A stretch of 64,000 nt of DNA. It comes from Terribacillus saccharophilus (GTDB taxonomy: Bacteria; Bacillota; Bacilli; Bacillales; Amphibacillaceae). The stretch is from positions 1-64,000 of the forward strand of contig NZ_NPBJ01000027.1 in the NCBI RefSeq assembly GCF_002272075.1. Reading direction: 5' to 3'. The notes under the pieces are model-generated. The model was not told the origin of the DNA, did no database searches, and saw only the letters and a list, made by a program, of their open reading frames with translations. Every line of letters begins with the position of its first letter. The first letter of the stretch is position 1. A program made the translations under genes and the position numbers. Shown one piece after another: positions 35,642 to 44,026 of this stretch.

Positions 35642-37171
35642 ATGAGAAAGTTATTATTAAAGGTTATGGGAATAGCAGTACTTATCTTGCTGCTTGCAGC
35701 ATGTACGAATAATGCAGATTCAGAGGGAGATAAGAAGCATCTGACCTTCGTCTATAACTTCGCAACGAATTCCTTGGATCCTAATGTAGATTCCAGTTAT
35801 GTACCTTTGCGTGCAGGTATGACAGAAACGTTGGTCCGATTGAATGAAGAAACGTTAACGATTGAACCGTGGCTGGCTGAGAGCTGGGATGGTACTGATG
35901 AAGGAAAAGAATGGACAATCAAGCTTCGGGAAGGTATCAACTTCCAGAATGGTGAGCCAATGGATGCGGAAGCGGTAAAAGCATCATTGGAGAGATCTTT
36001 AAAGGATAACGTAGCTATCCAGAATGCTTTAAAAATTGATACTATCGAAGCAACAGATAATAAGACATTGCATATCACGAATACGCAGGCGTTTCCTGAA
36101 TTTGTTTCAGAACTTGTAAACCCAAATGTATCAATTATTGATGTGGCAGCTGGGGATTTTGTAAATAACCCGATTGGGACAGGCCCTTTCAAATTGGAAT
36201 CCTTTACGCCGGGAAGTAAATTGGAGCTTGTTCGGAACGAGGATTATTGGGATGAAAAAGCAAAGCTTGATTCTGTCACATTCTCCTTTAATGAAGATGC
36301 CAACGCACGATCCCTGGCATTAGAATCTGGTGATGCCGACGTTGTATTCCGTCCAGAAACGGAAAGCATTGAAAATTTGGAAGCGAAGGATGGCATTAAG
36401 GTTGAATCAACCGAAACCTTCCGTGTGCACCAATTGACAATGAATATGCAGCGAGAAGCTCTTAAGGATGTAAATGTCCGTAAGGCAGTGGATGCATTGA
36501 TTGACCGTGACGAGATTGTAGATTCTGTGCTGCTTGGCTATGCACAGCCGGCAAAAGGTCCGTTCCCTGACTCCTTGCCATTTGCGCCTAGTTATAGTGA
36601 ACATGAAATAGGAGAAGATGTTGCAAAGGATTATCTTGAGAAAGCTGGCTATTCACTAGAGGACGGAAAAATGCAGAAAGACGGGGAACCTCTTGAGCTG
36701 ACGATGCTGACGTATTCTGCCAGAGCTGACCTTCCATTGATTGCACAGATTTTCCAATCAGATGCGAAAAAACTTGGTATTGATGTAGAGCTGCGCCAAA
36801 TCGAGATTCCGGAAGAATATATGGCAGCAAATCGGGATTGGGATTTGGCCACATACAGTAACCTGACAGCTCCCCGCGGTGATGCAGGCTATTACTTGAA
36901 TGCTACGTATCACCCAGATGGTGCTTTGAATTTCAGTGGTGCAGATGAACCAGAATTGACTAGAATCATAGATGAATTAAATGTAACAGTGGATACAGAC
37001 AAGCGTGCAGAACTAGCTGAAGCGGCTGCCAACTACGTGGATGAGAATCAAATCAATAGCTTTGTTCTTTACCCAGACACACTCGTTGCTTACGATGAAA
37101 CGAAAGTGAAAAACTGGGTTACAACTAGAAGTGAGTATTACATGATCACAAATCAATTGGATGTGAAGTGA
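35642..37171 (+). CDS. Peptide/nickel-type substrate-binding lipoprotein, probable zinc- or metallophore-import receptor
   Basis: 509 residues with lipobox LAAC (Cys21) and the SBP_bac_5 (DppA/OppA/NikA) fold: SLDPNVDSSYVPLRAGMTETLVR, the LRE-G-x-FQNGEPMDAEAVKASLER hallmark (about 97-120), NPIGTGPFKL and the VRKAVDALIDRDEIV segment. It opens a five-gene operon with all subunits of a Nik/Opp-type importer. The Zur boxes suggest zinc, free or chelated, as cargo, like staphylococcal CntA for opine metallophores, but no metallophore synthesis genes are near. Confidence 0.85.
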   Translation: MRKLLLKVMGIAVLILLLAACTNNADSEGDKKHLTFVYNFATNSLDPNVDSSYVPLRAGMTETLVRLNEETLTIEPWLAESWDGTDEGKEWTIKLREGINFQNGEPMDAEAVKASLERSLKDNVAIQNALKIDTIEATDNKTLHITNTQAFPEFVSELVNPNVSIIDVAAGDFVNNPIGTGPFKLESFTPGSKLELVRNEDYWDEKAKLDSVTFSFNEDANARSLALESGDADVVFRPETESIENLEAKDGIKVESTETFRVHQLTMNMQREALKDVNVRKAVDALIDRDEIVDSVLLGYAQPAKGPFPDSLPFAPSYSEHEIGEDVAKDYLEKAGYSLEDGKMQKDGEPLELTMLTYSARADLPLIAQIFQSDAKKLGIDVELRQIEIPEEYMAANRDWDLATYSNLTAPRGDAGYYLNATYHPDGALNFSGADEPELTRIIDELNVTVDTDKRAELAEAAANYVDENQINSFVLYPDTLVAYDETKVKNWVTTRSEYYMITNQLDVK

Positions 37172-38115
37172 TGTTTCGTATTATTGGGAGACGATTATTG
37201 GAGGTTGTGCTGTTCGTCTTGTTCGTCACCTTCTTCAGTTTCCTTTTCCTTCGTCTTGCGCCTGGAGACCCGGCGCTAACCATCCTGAATGTGGATGAAC
37301 TGAATGTCAGCCAGGAGCAGGTAGAGGCGCTTAGGGAAGATATGGGCTTTAACGATCCGTTACTTGTTCAATATGGGAAATGGCTGTTAGATTTTGTCCA
37401 ACTTGATTTTGGCAATTCCTATATTACGAGTCAGCCAGTTTCGGAGATGCTGCTGACTGGGCTTCCGGCTACCCTGGAGCTGACTATCGGTTCCTTGATT
37501 GTTATGCTTTTGGTTGCTATTCCATTAGGATCTCTCTCGGCATTGTATAAAGGCAGCTGGATTGATCATATCAGTCGCTATTTCTCCATCATTGGCGCTG
37601 CGGTTCCGAGCTTCTGGCTCGGGCTTATCTTAATTGATGTGTTTGCGGTGAAGTTAAGCTGGTTTCCGACTATGGGGCGTGACAGTTTGCTGTCCCTTGT
37701 ACTGCCGGCAGTGACGTTAGGACTTGCCATAGCGGGTGTGTATGTACGGCTGCTCCGCTCCAGCCTATTGGAGTCCTTAGGTCAGGAGTTTGTCCGCGCA
37801 GCGAGAGCGCGCGGCATTTCGGAAAGACGCATTTTCTTCTCGCATGCTTTCCGATACAGTTTGCCGCCTGTCATCACAGTATTCGGTGTCAGTCTGGGCA
37901 GCTTGATTGGCGGTGTAGTCGTGGTGGAAGTATTATTTGCTTACCCTGGTGTAGGAAAGCTTGTCGTTGACTCTATCCGCCAGCGTGATTATCCCCTGAT
38001 TCAAGGCTATATCGTTCTGATGGCAGCTATTGTATTCGTTGTGAATACATTAGTGGACCTATCTTATCGTTATGTAAATCCTGAACTTCGATTAAAAGAA
38101 AGGAAGCTCAGCTAG
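37171..38115 (+). CDS. Peptide/nickel-type ABC permease, DppB/NikB family
   Basis: 314 residues starting at the ATG that shares one base with the preceding stop (TGATG). Six hydrophobic helices, an N-terminal family motif (FLFLRLAPGDPALT) and the EAA loop EFVRAARARGISERRIFFSHAFR (about 208-230). It forms the heterodimeric channel with the next gene product. Confidence 0.86.
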   Translation: MFRIIGRRLLEVVLFVLFVTFFSFLFLRLAPGDPALTILNVDELNVSQEQVEALREDMGFNDPLLVQYGKWLLDFVQLDFGNSYITSQPVSEMLLTGLPATLELTIGSLIVMLLVAIPLGSLSALYKGSWIDHISRYFSIIGAAVPSFWLGLILIDVFAVKLSWFPTMGRDSLLSLVLPAVTLGLAIAGVYVRLLRSSLLESLGQEFVRAARARGISERRIFFSHAFRYSLPPVITVFGVSLGSLIGGVVVVEVLFAYPGVGKLVVDSIRQRDYPLIQGYIVLMAAIVFVVNTLVDLSYRYVNPELRLKERKLS

Positions 38116-38958
38116 ATGAGTGTTATGGCTCTTTCTCAGAAAAAAATAAAGAAGACTAAGATCTGGCTGATCAGTGGGCTTCTGCTTGTATTGCTAGCAT
38201 TAGTGGCATATACGTTTCTTTACTTGAAGCACGATGCAACGATGACGGATGTAGGGAACCGTCTGGCATCTCCGTCGTGGGAGCATCCGATGGGGACAGA
38301 TCATTTAGGTCGGGATGTACTGACGCGGCTTCTACTCGGCTTCCGTCTGACTGTCGGCTACAGTATGATTGCTTTGGCAGCAGCAGTTATCATCGGTGTT
38401 CCGTTCGGTCTGCTTGCTGGGTTAAGAGGGGGCTGGCTTGATCGGGTATTCATGCGTATTGCAGATGGCTTCCTAGCTTTCCCGGATACCGTAATTGCTA
38501 TTGTCCTGAGTGGTCTGCTGGGACCTGGTATTGGTAATCTGCTGTTTGCTATCGTTCTCGTGAAATGGGTTAACTACGCCAGAATGGTGCGCAGTACCGT
38601 ACTGACAGAGGTGCAAAAAGACTATATCACGATTGCCAGAATTAATGGCCTTTCCACATTTACAATTATGCGTAAGCATCTGCTGCCGCATATTATCGGA
38701 AACGTGCTCGTTTTGGCCAGTCTGGATTTTGGTAAGATCATCTTGCTCATTTCCTCGCTTTCCTATATTGGCCTTGGTGCACAGCCGCCAACGCCAGAGT
38801 GGGGTGCCATGCTGAATGAATCCAGACCATATTTCCAAGGAAACCCAGAAATGATGGTGTATCCTGGATTAGCAATCGTTGCAGTAGTGTTAGTAGCAAA
38901 TGTTCTCGGCGACTATTTACGAGATAAATTTGATGTAAAGAAGGAGGTGCAACCATGA
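38116..38958 (+). CDS. Peptide/nickel-type ABC permease, DppC/NikC family
   Basis: 280 residues directly abutting the previous gene. It has about five to six helices, the DppC-family stretch HPMGTDHLGRDVLTRLLLGFR (about 57-77) and the EAA-type loop DYITIARINGLSTFTIMRKHLLP. Together with the preceding permease it makes the membrane channel of the Zur-controlled importer. It overlaps the ATPase gene by four bases (ATGA). Confidence 0.87.
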   Translation: MSVMALSQKKIKKTKIWLISGLLLVLLALVAYTFLYLKHDATMTDVGNRLASPSWEHPMGTDHLGRDVLTRLLLGFRLTVGYSMIALAAAVIIGVPFGLLAGLRGGWLDRVFMRIADGFLAFPDTVIAIVLSGLLGPGIGNLLFAIVLVKWVNYARMVRSTVLTEVQKDYITIARINGLSTFTIMRKHLLPHIIGNVLVLASLDFGKIILLISSLSYIGLGAQPPTPEWGAMLNESRPYFQGNPEMMVYPGLAIVAVVLVANVLGDYLRDKFDVKKEVQP

Positions 38959-39743
38959 TCCTTTCGATTAAAGATCTAACCGTATCACATGGAGAGAAAA
39001 CGATTGTCGATAAAGTCAGCCTTACAATCGACAAAGGAGAATGGTTTGCCCTCGTAGGTCAAAGCGGAAGCGGGAAAACGATGCTGTCACAAGCGATTGG
39101 TCAGCTGCTCGGACCTAATTTAAGCGCCTCTGGCAGTGTAAACTACCAAGGCGCCAATATACTAGTGCGCCCAAAAACAGAAATGAACGAGTTGCGAGGA
39201 AAGGCGATCAGTTATATATTCCAAGACTATCACGGCTCTTTCACGCCATTTTTAACAATCCAGCAGCATATGGATGAGTATTTGCAAACGCATGGAGTGA
39301 AAGAAAAGCAAAAACGTAACAGCATGATAATAGAGGCGCTGGAATCGGTTGGCCTGGACGATAGCTTTGTTAAGAGATATCCATTCCAGCTGAGCGGTGG
39401 TCAGCTGCAGCGTGCGTCTATAGCGCTTGCGCTGCTCTTAGAACCTGATATTCTGATTGCAGATGAAGCAACGACTGCACTTGATAGTGTATCTGCGCAT
39501 AGGATTCTTTCCTTGCTGCAGGAGCTGCAGCAAAAGACAGGTTGTGCAATTCTTTTCATTACACATGATTGGCGTCATGTTGTTCGTTATGCGGATAAGA
39601 TCGCTGTCATGAAAGACGGTAAGGTCATTGAAACAGGAACAAAACAAAAGCTGGTCCATCAGCCAGAGCATGCATATACGAAGCAGCTGATACAAGCTGC
39701 CCCAACACTTCCTATGCGTGTAAGGGAGGTAAGCAAGTCATGA
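38955..39743 (+). CDS. Peptide/nickel-type ABC ATPase, DppD/NikD family
   Basis: 262 residues. Walker A GQSGSGKTM, Q-loop FQDYHGSFTPF, signature LSGGQLQR, Walker B ILIADEA, H-loop ITHDW. It lacks the C-terminal cysteine-rich Fe-S segment found in many DppD proteins. Four-base overlaps with both neighbours show tight translational coupling. Confidence 0.86.
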   Translation: MILSIKDLTVSHGEKTIVDKVSLTIDKGEWFALVGQSGSGKTMLSQAIGQLLGPNLSASGSVNYQGANILVRPKTEMNELRGKAISYIFQDYHGSFTPFLTIQQHMDEYLQTHGVKEKQKRNSMIIEALESVGLDDSFVKRYPFQLSGGQLQRASIALALLLEPDILIADEATTALDSVSAHRILSLLQELQQKTGCAILFITHDWRHVVRYADKIAVMKDGKVIETGTKQKLVHQPEHAYTKQLIQAAPTLPMRVREVSKS

Positions 39744-40501
39744 CCGTGATCGAGATCAATCATCTAAAAAAAAGCTATAATCCTGACAAGCTGGCAGTCA
39801 ATGATGTGTCTCTTTCTATTGAAGAAGGTGAAAGCTTAGGTTTGGTAGGAGAAAGCGGATGCGGTAAAAGTACACTTGCTCGCTGTCTGTTGGGTGTGGA
39901 GAGAGTTGATGGAGGGTCCATTACATTTAATGAGAAACCTCTTGCAAATGCTAACCGGAAAGATCTTCGAGACTATCGCCGCAACGTGCAGACAGTCTTC
40001 CAAAATCCAACCGCTTCTTTAAATCCGAAGTTGAAGATTAAAGACTCACTTCTGGATCCATACTTGCAATTCCAGAATGAGCTTCAGTTAGAGCACTTTC
40101 ATTTCACTTCTAAGCAAGCATTTGTCGAGCAGCTGCTCGAAATAGTGGAACTGCCAAAAGAACTGGGTGATCGTTATCCGCATGAACTGAGTGGCGGACA
40201 AAAACAGCGTGTAACGATTGCGCGTGCCATCAGCATCGAACCCAAACTCATCGTTCTGGATGAACCAACAGCAAGTCTGGATGTGCTTTCTCAGGGAGCT
40301 ATTCTCGAGCTTTTAGCTACCTTGCAAAAATCACTAGGTATGTCATATCTATTCATTTCGCATGATTTGGCAGCTGTCTATCAGCTATGTCAGCGCATTG
40401 CAGTCATGAAAGATGGCGAGCTGCTAGATATGTTCCAGAAAGAAGATATTTATAATAGTCGCCGGCATGAGTATACAAAAGAATTGATCGGTATATTTTA
40501 A
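39740..40501 (+). CDS. Peptide/nickel-type ABC ATPase, DppF/NikE family
   Basis: 253 residues. Walker A GESGCGKSTL, Q-loop FQNPTASLNPK (DppF hallmark), signature LSGGQKQR, Walker B LIVLDEPTASLD, H-loop ISHD. It is the last gene of the Zur-boxed operon, so this operon carries a complete set of SBP, two permeases and two ATPases. A terminator follows at once. Confidence 0.87.
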   Translation: MTVIEINHLKKSYNPDKLAVNDVSLSIEEGESLGLVGESGCGKSTLARCLLGVERVDGGSITFNEKPLANANRKDLRDYRRNVQTVFQNPTASLNPKLKIKDSLLDPYLQFQNELQLEHFHFTSKQAFVEQLLEIVELPKELGDRYPHELSGGQKQRVTIARAISIEPKLIVLDEPTASLDVLSQGAILELLATLQKSLGMSYLFISHDLAAVYQLCQRIAVMKDGELLDMFQKEDIYNSRRHEYTKELIGIF

Positions 40502-40531
40502 GCGGATGCTCATGGAGCACCCGCTTTTTCT
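40501..40531. terminator. Bidirectional terminator
   Basis: AGCGGATGCTC and GAGCACCCGCT (one mismatch) with a three-base loop and a T run, between the importer operon and the convergent threonyl-tRNA synthetase gene. Confidence 0.85.
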
Positions 40532-41724
40532 TAACCCTCAAACTGTTTAATTAGATCTCCTACAGACATCTCCCCGATATTCCCTTCTGGGCGTTTTCGG
40601 ACAGCAACTGTCTTGTTTTGCATTTCGCTGTCTCCGACAATAAGCAGATAAGGGATTTTCTGCTGTGAACCCTCCCGGATTTTCAGACCGATTTTCTCCG
40701 AACGATCGTCGACCGATACGCGGTAACCCGCCTTCCTTAGTTCTTCACAAACAGAATGTGCATACTCTGCGTGTGCATCGCTGATTGGAAGGATACTTGC
40801 CTGGACAGGTGCAAGCCAGAATGGGAAATCCCCAGCATAATGCTCGATAAGAATGGCCATGAAGCGCTCAATTGAACCATAGATAGCCCGGTGAATCATG
40901 ATTGGCTGTCTGCGGCTGTTCTCCTGATCGATATAGCTGCAGTTGAATTTTTCAGGCATCTGGAAATCTAACTGAACAGTTCCGCATTGCCAGCTGCGTC
41001 CGAGGCTGTCTAGAATGTGGAAGTCAATTTTGGGCCCGTAAAATGCGCCATCGCCAGCGTTGACTTTATATGCAATTCCCTGTCGTTTAAGGACATTCTC
41101 CAAGGCTGCTTCCGCTTTATCCCAAACAGCAGGTGAACCCATGAAGTCTTCTGGACGAGTGGATAGTTCTACCTCATAAGTAAAGCCGAACAGGCTGTAA
41201 AAATCATCTATCAGCTGGAGTACTTTTTCGACCTCTTGCTCGATCTGATCTTCGCGTACGAATAAATGCGCATCGTCTTGTGTAAATGACCGGACGCGCA
41301 GTAATCCGTTCAGAGAACCTGACAGTTCATGCCGGTGCACCAGTCCTAATTCCGCATAACGCAATGGAAGATCGCGGTAACTGCGGAGCTTGCTATTGTA
41401 AATGAGTACGGCACCAGGACAGCTCATGGGTTTGATGGCATAGCGCTGGTCATCCACTTCTGAGAAATACATATTTTCGTGATAGTGATCCCAGTGGCCT
41501 GACTGTTCCCAGAGCTGCTGCTTCATCATGATTGGAGTCTTGATTTCATCATATCCAGCCTGTGCATGTTTTTCCTTCCACAGCTCCTCCAATTTATTAC
41601 GCAATACCATTCCCTTTGGCAGGAAGAAAGGCATGCCTGGAGCTTCCTCCATGCTTAGAAAAAGCTCGAGTTGCTGTCCGAGTTTGCGATGGTTTCGTTT
41701 TTCTGCTTCTGCTTGTTTGTTCAT
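40531..41724 (-). CDS. thrS: Short threonyl-tRNA synthetase lacking TGS and editing domains
   Basis: 397 residues holding only the class II catalytic core and the anticodon-binding domain. Zinc/active-site residues are visible: Cys in KPMSCPGA, His in QDDAHLF, His in IMIHRA; motif 2 is in HRHELSG to RVRSFTQDD. The anticodon domain starts near QASILPIS. Standard bacterial enzymes have about 240 more N-terminal residues (TGS, then the editing domain that clears Ser-tRNA). The start ATG follows AGGAGG directly after the T-box leader, so this is the natural N-terminus and not a broken gene. It charges tRNA-Thr; a full-length copy is probably elsewhere. Confidence 0.9.
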   Translation of the reverse strand: MNKQAEAEKRNHRKLGQQLELFLSMEEAPGMPFFLPKGMVLRNKLEELWKEKHAQAGYDEIKTPIMMKQQLWEQSGHWDHYHENMYFSEVDDQRYAIKPMSCPGAVLIYNSKLRSYRDLPLRYAELGLVHRHELSGSLNGLLRVRSFTQDDAHLFVREDQIEQEVEKVLQLIDDFYSLFGFTYEVELSTRPEDFMGSPAVWDKAEAALENVLKRQGIAYKVNAGDGAFYGPKIDFHILDSLGRSWQCGTVQLDFQMPEKFNCSYIDQENSRRQPIMIHRAIYGSIERFMAILIEHYAGDFPFWLAPVQASILPISDAHAEYAHSVCEELRKAGYRVSVDDRSEKIGLKIREGSQQKIPYLLIVGDSEMQNKTVAVRKRPEGNIGEMSVGDLIKQFEG

Positions 41725-41744
41725 GATAATTCCTCCTTTGAATA

Positions 41745-41990
41745 TAAAAAAGACCACAATCCTCCCGTGATAGGGACGATTGTGGTCGTGGTTCCACCCA
41801 AAATTCCGCCAATACTGGCGCTTCATTCGTGATAACGGATTTCCCGATAGCGGATACTGCTAGTTCCCCGCCATAGCTTGAAGGTGGTAATCCAAATCGT
41901 TCTCCTGCAGGGCTCTCAGCCGGTGACCCTGCTTTCTGTGAGGAAAAGGTTGATATGAATCATGTCCTTCGCATCGCTTTTAAGATATAA
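41745..41990 (-). promoter_or_regulatory. Promoter-proximal-to-gene threonine T-box leader
   Basis: Second of two tandem T-boxes read on the minus strand. Specifier loop GATT-ACC-ACCTTCAAG puts a threonine codon at 41888-41886. CCGTTATC precedes the T-box GGGTGGAACCACG (41799-41787), and the terminator pairs GACCACAATC with GATTGTGGTC (41787-41752), followed by a T run. The stem I signatures CTGAGAGCC and CACCGG are recognisable. Uncharged tRNA-Thr would let transcription continue into the short synthetase. Confidence 0.9.
41752..41787 (-). terminator. Terminator of the gene-proximal threonine T-box
   Basis: GACCACAATC and GATTGTGGTC arms extended by GTCCC/GGGAG, followed on the minus strand by TTTTTT. 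Confidence 0.88.
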
Positions 41991-41997
41991 AATTGTA

Positions 41998-42245
41998 AAC
42001 AAAAAGACCGCACTCATCCCCCTGAAGGGACGATTGCGGTCGTGGTTCCACCCTAATTTCGTCAGCATAAAGCTGACGCTCCAAAATACGATAACGGTCT
42101 TCCCGATTACGGATACTTGTGTTTCCCCGTAATAGCTCCAAGGTGGTAATGCATGTGCTTATCTGCGAAGGTCCCAGCAATTCCTTCACTCTCTGAAAGA
42201 TAGAGACGCGTGCATCTTGTCCTTATCAACGCTTCTGTTTTGTTG
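41998..42245 (-). promoter_or_regulatory. Distal threonine T-box leader
   Basis: First of the tandem pair. It has AGAGAGTGAAGG in stem I, the specifier loop GCATT-ACC-ACCTTGGAG with a threonine codon at 42147-42145, ACCGTTATCG, and the T-box GGGTGGAACCACG (42053-42041). Its terminator GACCGCAATC/GAGTGCGGTC is followed by TTTTTG. Tandem T-boxes act in series and give very tight, steep control; B. subtilis thrZ is the known precedent, with three. Confidence 0.9.
42006..42041 (-). terminator. Terminator of the distal threonine T-box
   Basis: GACCGCAATCGTCCC pairs with GGGGGATGAGTGCGGTC-type sequence (a bulge and mismatches tolerated), followed by five T on the minus strand. Confidence 0.82.
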
Positions 42246-42252
42246 TATGCTC

Positions 42253-42281
42253 ATTATACAGATACTGGATATAGCCGTCAA
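42253..42281 (-). promoter_or_regulatory. Sigma-A promoter of the thrS T-box transcript
   Basis: On the minus strand TTGACG (42281-42276) and TATAAT (42258-42253) are separated by exactly 17 bp. Transcription would start near 42246, giving a leader of about 520 bases before the synthetase. The divergent nucleotidyltransferase gene begins next to the -35. Confidence 0.85.
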
Positions 42282-42299
42282 ATGGAAATGAGGGATTTT

Positions 42300-42998
42300 A
42301 TGCAGAAGCCGATTGAAGCAGCAAAAAGATTTATTAAAACTGCCCATCCTGACTGTGATGGCGCTGTGCTTGCAGGTAGCTGCGCCAGAGGGGAGGCTAC
42401 AGCTACATCCGATTTGGATATCATTATTCTATATGAGGGAGAAAACCGTGCATATAGAAAATCGGTATACGTTGATGGCTGGCCGATAGAGATGTTTGTA
42501 TACACAGGTGATGCCTATTTGGATTTCTTCAGCAGTGATGCTATGCGTGGAATTCCATCATTACCAAGGATGGCGAGCGAAGCGATCATCTTGAAGGAAT
42601 CTACTGCTGTTCATAAGATGCAAGCAGAAGCAAATCGAATTCTAGCTGAAGGACCTTTGCCTTGGAGCGAGCAAATAATCGATCATCATCGATATATGAT
42701 TACCAACTTGATCGATGATTTTCTCGACAAAGAAGATGGTGGGGAAGCTTATTTTCTAGCCAACAGCATCGTGCATGACCTGGCTGTCTTTATGCTTCGC
42801 ACAAAGAAACACTGGATTGGCGCGGGGAAATGGATGTTCCGGGAGCTTCATGACTTGGATCCGGAACTCGCCAGTCAGTTTGAACAAAGTTTAGCCGCTT
42901 TTTACCGGCGGCATGATAAGCAAGCCATTGTTCACCTGGCAGATAAGTGCCTGGAGTTGTTCGGCGGTCGTTTTTTCGAAGGATATTATGTGGGTTAA
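42300..42998 (+). CDS. Nucleotidyltransferase-fold protein
   Basis: 232 residues. The polymerase-beta type nucleotidyltransferase core is GSCARGEATATSDLDI (about 22-37; the GS-x10-D-x-D pattern), with a further acidic strand WPIEMFVY near 61-68. A helical C-terminal region of about 130 residues resembles the HEPN-like or KNTase C-terminal parts of aminoglycoside-type transferases, but no specific enzyme is recognised. The ATG after GAGGGA is chosen; longer in-frame starts would run into the divergent T-box promoter. Confidence 0.72.
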   Translation: MQKPIEAAKRFIKTAHPDCDGAVLAGSCARGEATATSDLDIIILYEGENRAYRKSVYVDGWPIEMFVYTGDAYLDFFSSDAMRGIPSLPRMASEAIILKESTAVHKMQAEANRILAEGPLPWSEQIIDHHRYMITNLIDDFLDKEDGGEAYFLANSIVHDLAVFMLRTKKHWIGAGKWMFRELHDLDPELASQFEQSLAAFYRRHDKQAIVHLADKCLELFGGRFFEGYYVG

Positions 42999-43021
42999 AT
43001 GAAAATAAAGGGGATTTAACT

Positions 43022-43477
43022 ATGAACCTGAGAAAGGCCATTGCAGTTGTTAGCTGTTTGCTGCTATTAGGTTGTTTACTATTCTTCGCTTTTCAATGGG
43101 ATGTAAGTTCATCCGAATCCACACCGCCTGTTTTGCAAGTGCAAGCTGGTGAAGAAATAATCACTGCCAATCAAGGCGGTTACTGCTGGAATGAACGAGG
43201 CAAAGCAGTTTGCGTAGATGCTACCGACCCTGCAGAAGATCTAGAGGAAAGACAAGGGGTAAGCGCTGTATCAGGAGGGAATGTCGAGTTGGTATTTGAC
43301 AATCCTCCATATGCTATTGAAGTTGAAGGAAAGAGTATAGGAGGAAGATGGGAGAAACAACAGATAAATAACCTGCAGATGGAACTTCCCGAGACCAAAG
43401 ATAACTATATCTACCGTGTATCCGGACAATGGGAGCAAGGAGATGTCAGCTATGCTTTTCTGGTAAGAGCAAAGTAG
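43022..43477 (+). CDS. Membrane-anchored or lipid-anchored hypothetical protein
   Basis: 151 residues. One N-terminal hydrophobic segment (about 5-26) contains LLLLGCLLFF; the cysteine could be lipidated, but the lipobox is poor. The extracytoplasmic part has two cysteines (YCWNE...AVCVD) that may form a disulfide and a beta-rich C-terminal part (IYRVSGQWEQGDVSYAFLV). The family is not recognised. It lies 23 bases after the nucleotidyltransferase gene and may share its transcript. Confidence 0.6.
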   Translation: MNLRKAIAVVSCLLLLGCLLFFAFQWDVSSSESTPPVLQVQAGEEIITANQGGYCWNERGKAVCVDATDPAEDLEERQGVSAVSGGNVELVFDNPPYAIEVEGKSIGGRWEKQQINNLQMELPETKDNYIYRVSGQWEQGDVSYAFLVRAK

Positions 43478-43510
43478 GGTGAAAGTTACAAGTATAGGAG
43501 GATAAAGTCT

Positions 43511-44026
43511 ATGAATATAAGAAAATTGACTGCCGCAGATGCAGAAGTATATTGGGAACTAAGATTACAAGCATTGCAAGATCATCCAGATGCATTCGGC
43601 ACATCTTATGAGGATGCGGTAAAACAGGAAGATCCAATCGGGCGGGTGAGAGATAATTTGGAGAGTCCGGATGCGGAAACCTATGGGATATTTGTGGACG
43701 GTAAGCTTGCCGGAAATGCAACACTAAGATACGAAACACCTGCCAAATTGCGGCATCGTGCTGAACTGGTGGCAGTTTATTTAGCACCGAAAACAAGAGG
43801 GAAAGGCTACGGAAAAATGCTTATCACAAACATGATTGAGGCAGCCCGCGACCGAGCAGGAATCGAGAAAATAAACCTAGTTGTAGCAGCAACGAACCCA
43901 TTAGCGAAACACGTGTATGAGCAGGCGGGGTTCAAGCAGTTTGGAGTCGAGGAGCATGCATTGAAACTAGGAGATACATATATAGCAGAGATACATATGG
44001 CTTTGATTTTGGAGGATTACAAATGA
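43511..44026 (+). CDS. GNAT-family N-acetyltransferase
   Basis: 171 residues of the GNAT fold: NIRKLTAADAEVYWELRLQALQDHPDAFG at the N-terminus and the acetyl-CoA loop RGKGYGKML (about 96-104) after the strand AELVAVYLAP; motif B follows at INLVVAATNPLAKHVYEQAGF. The acceptor is unknown. GGAGGATAAAG precedes the start. Its stop overlaps the start of the interrupted HAD gene (ATGA). Confidence 0.85.
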   Translation: MNIRKLTAADAEVYWELRLQALQDHPDAFGTSYEDAVKQEDPIGRVRDNLESPDAETYGIFVDGKLAGNATLRYETPAKLRHRAELVAVYLAPKTRGKGYGKMLITNMIEAARDRAGIEKINLVVAATNPLAKHVYEQAGFKQFGVEEHALKLGDTYIAEIHMALILEDYK

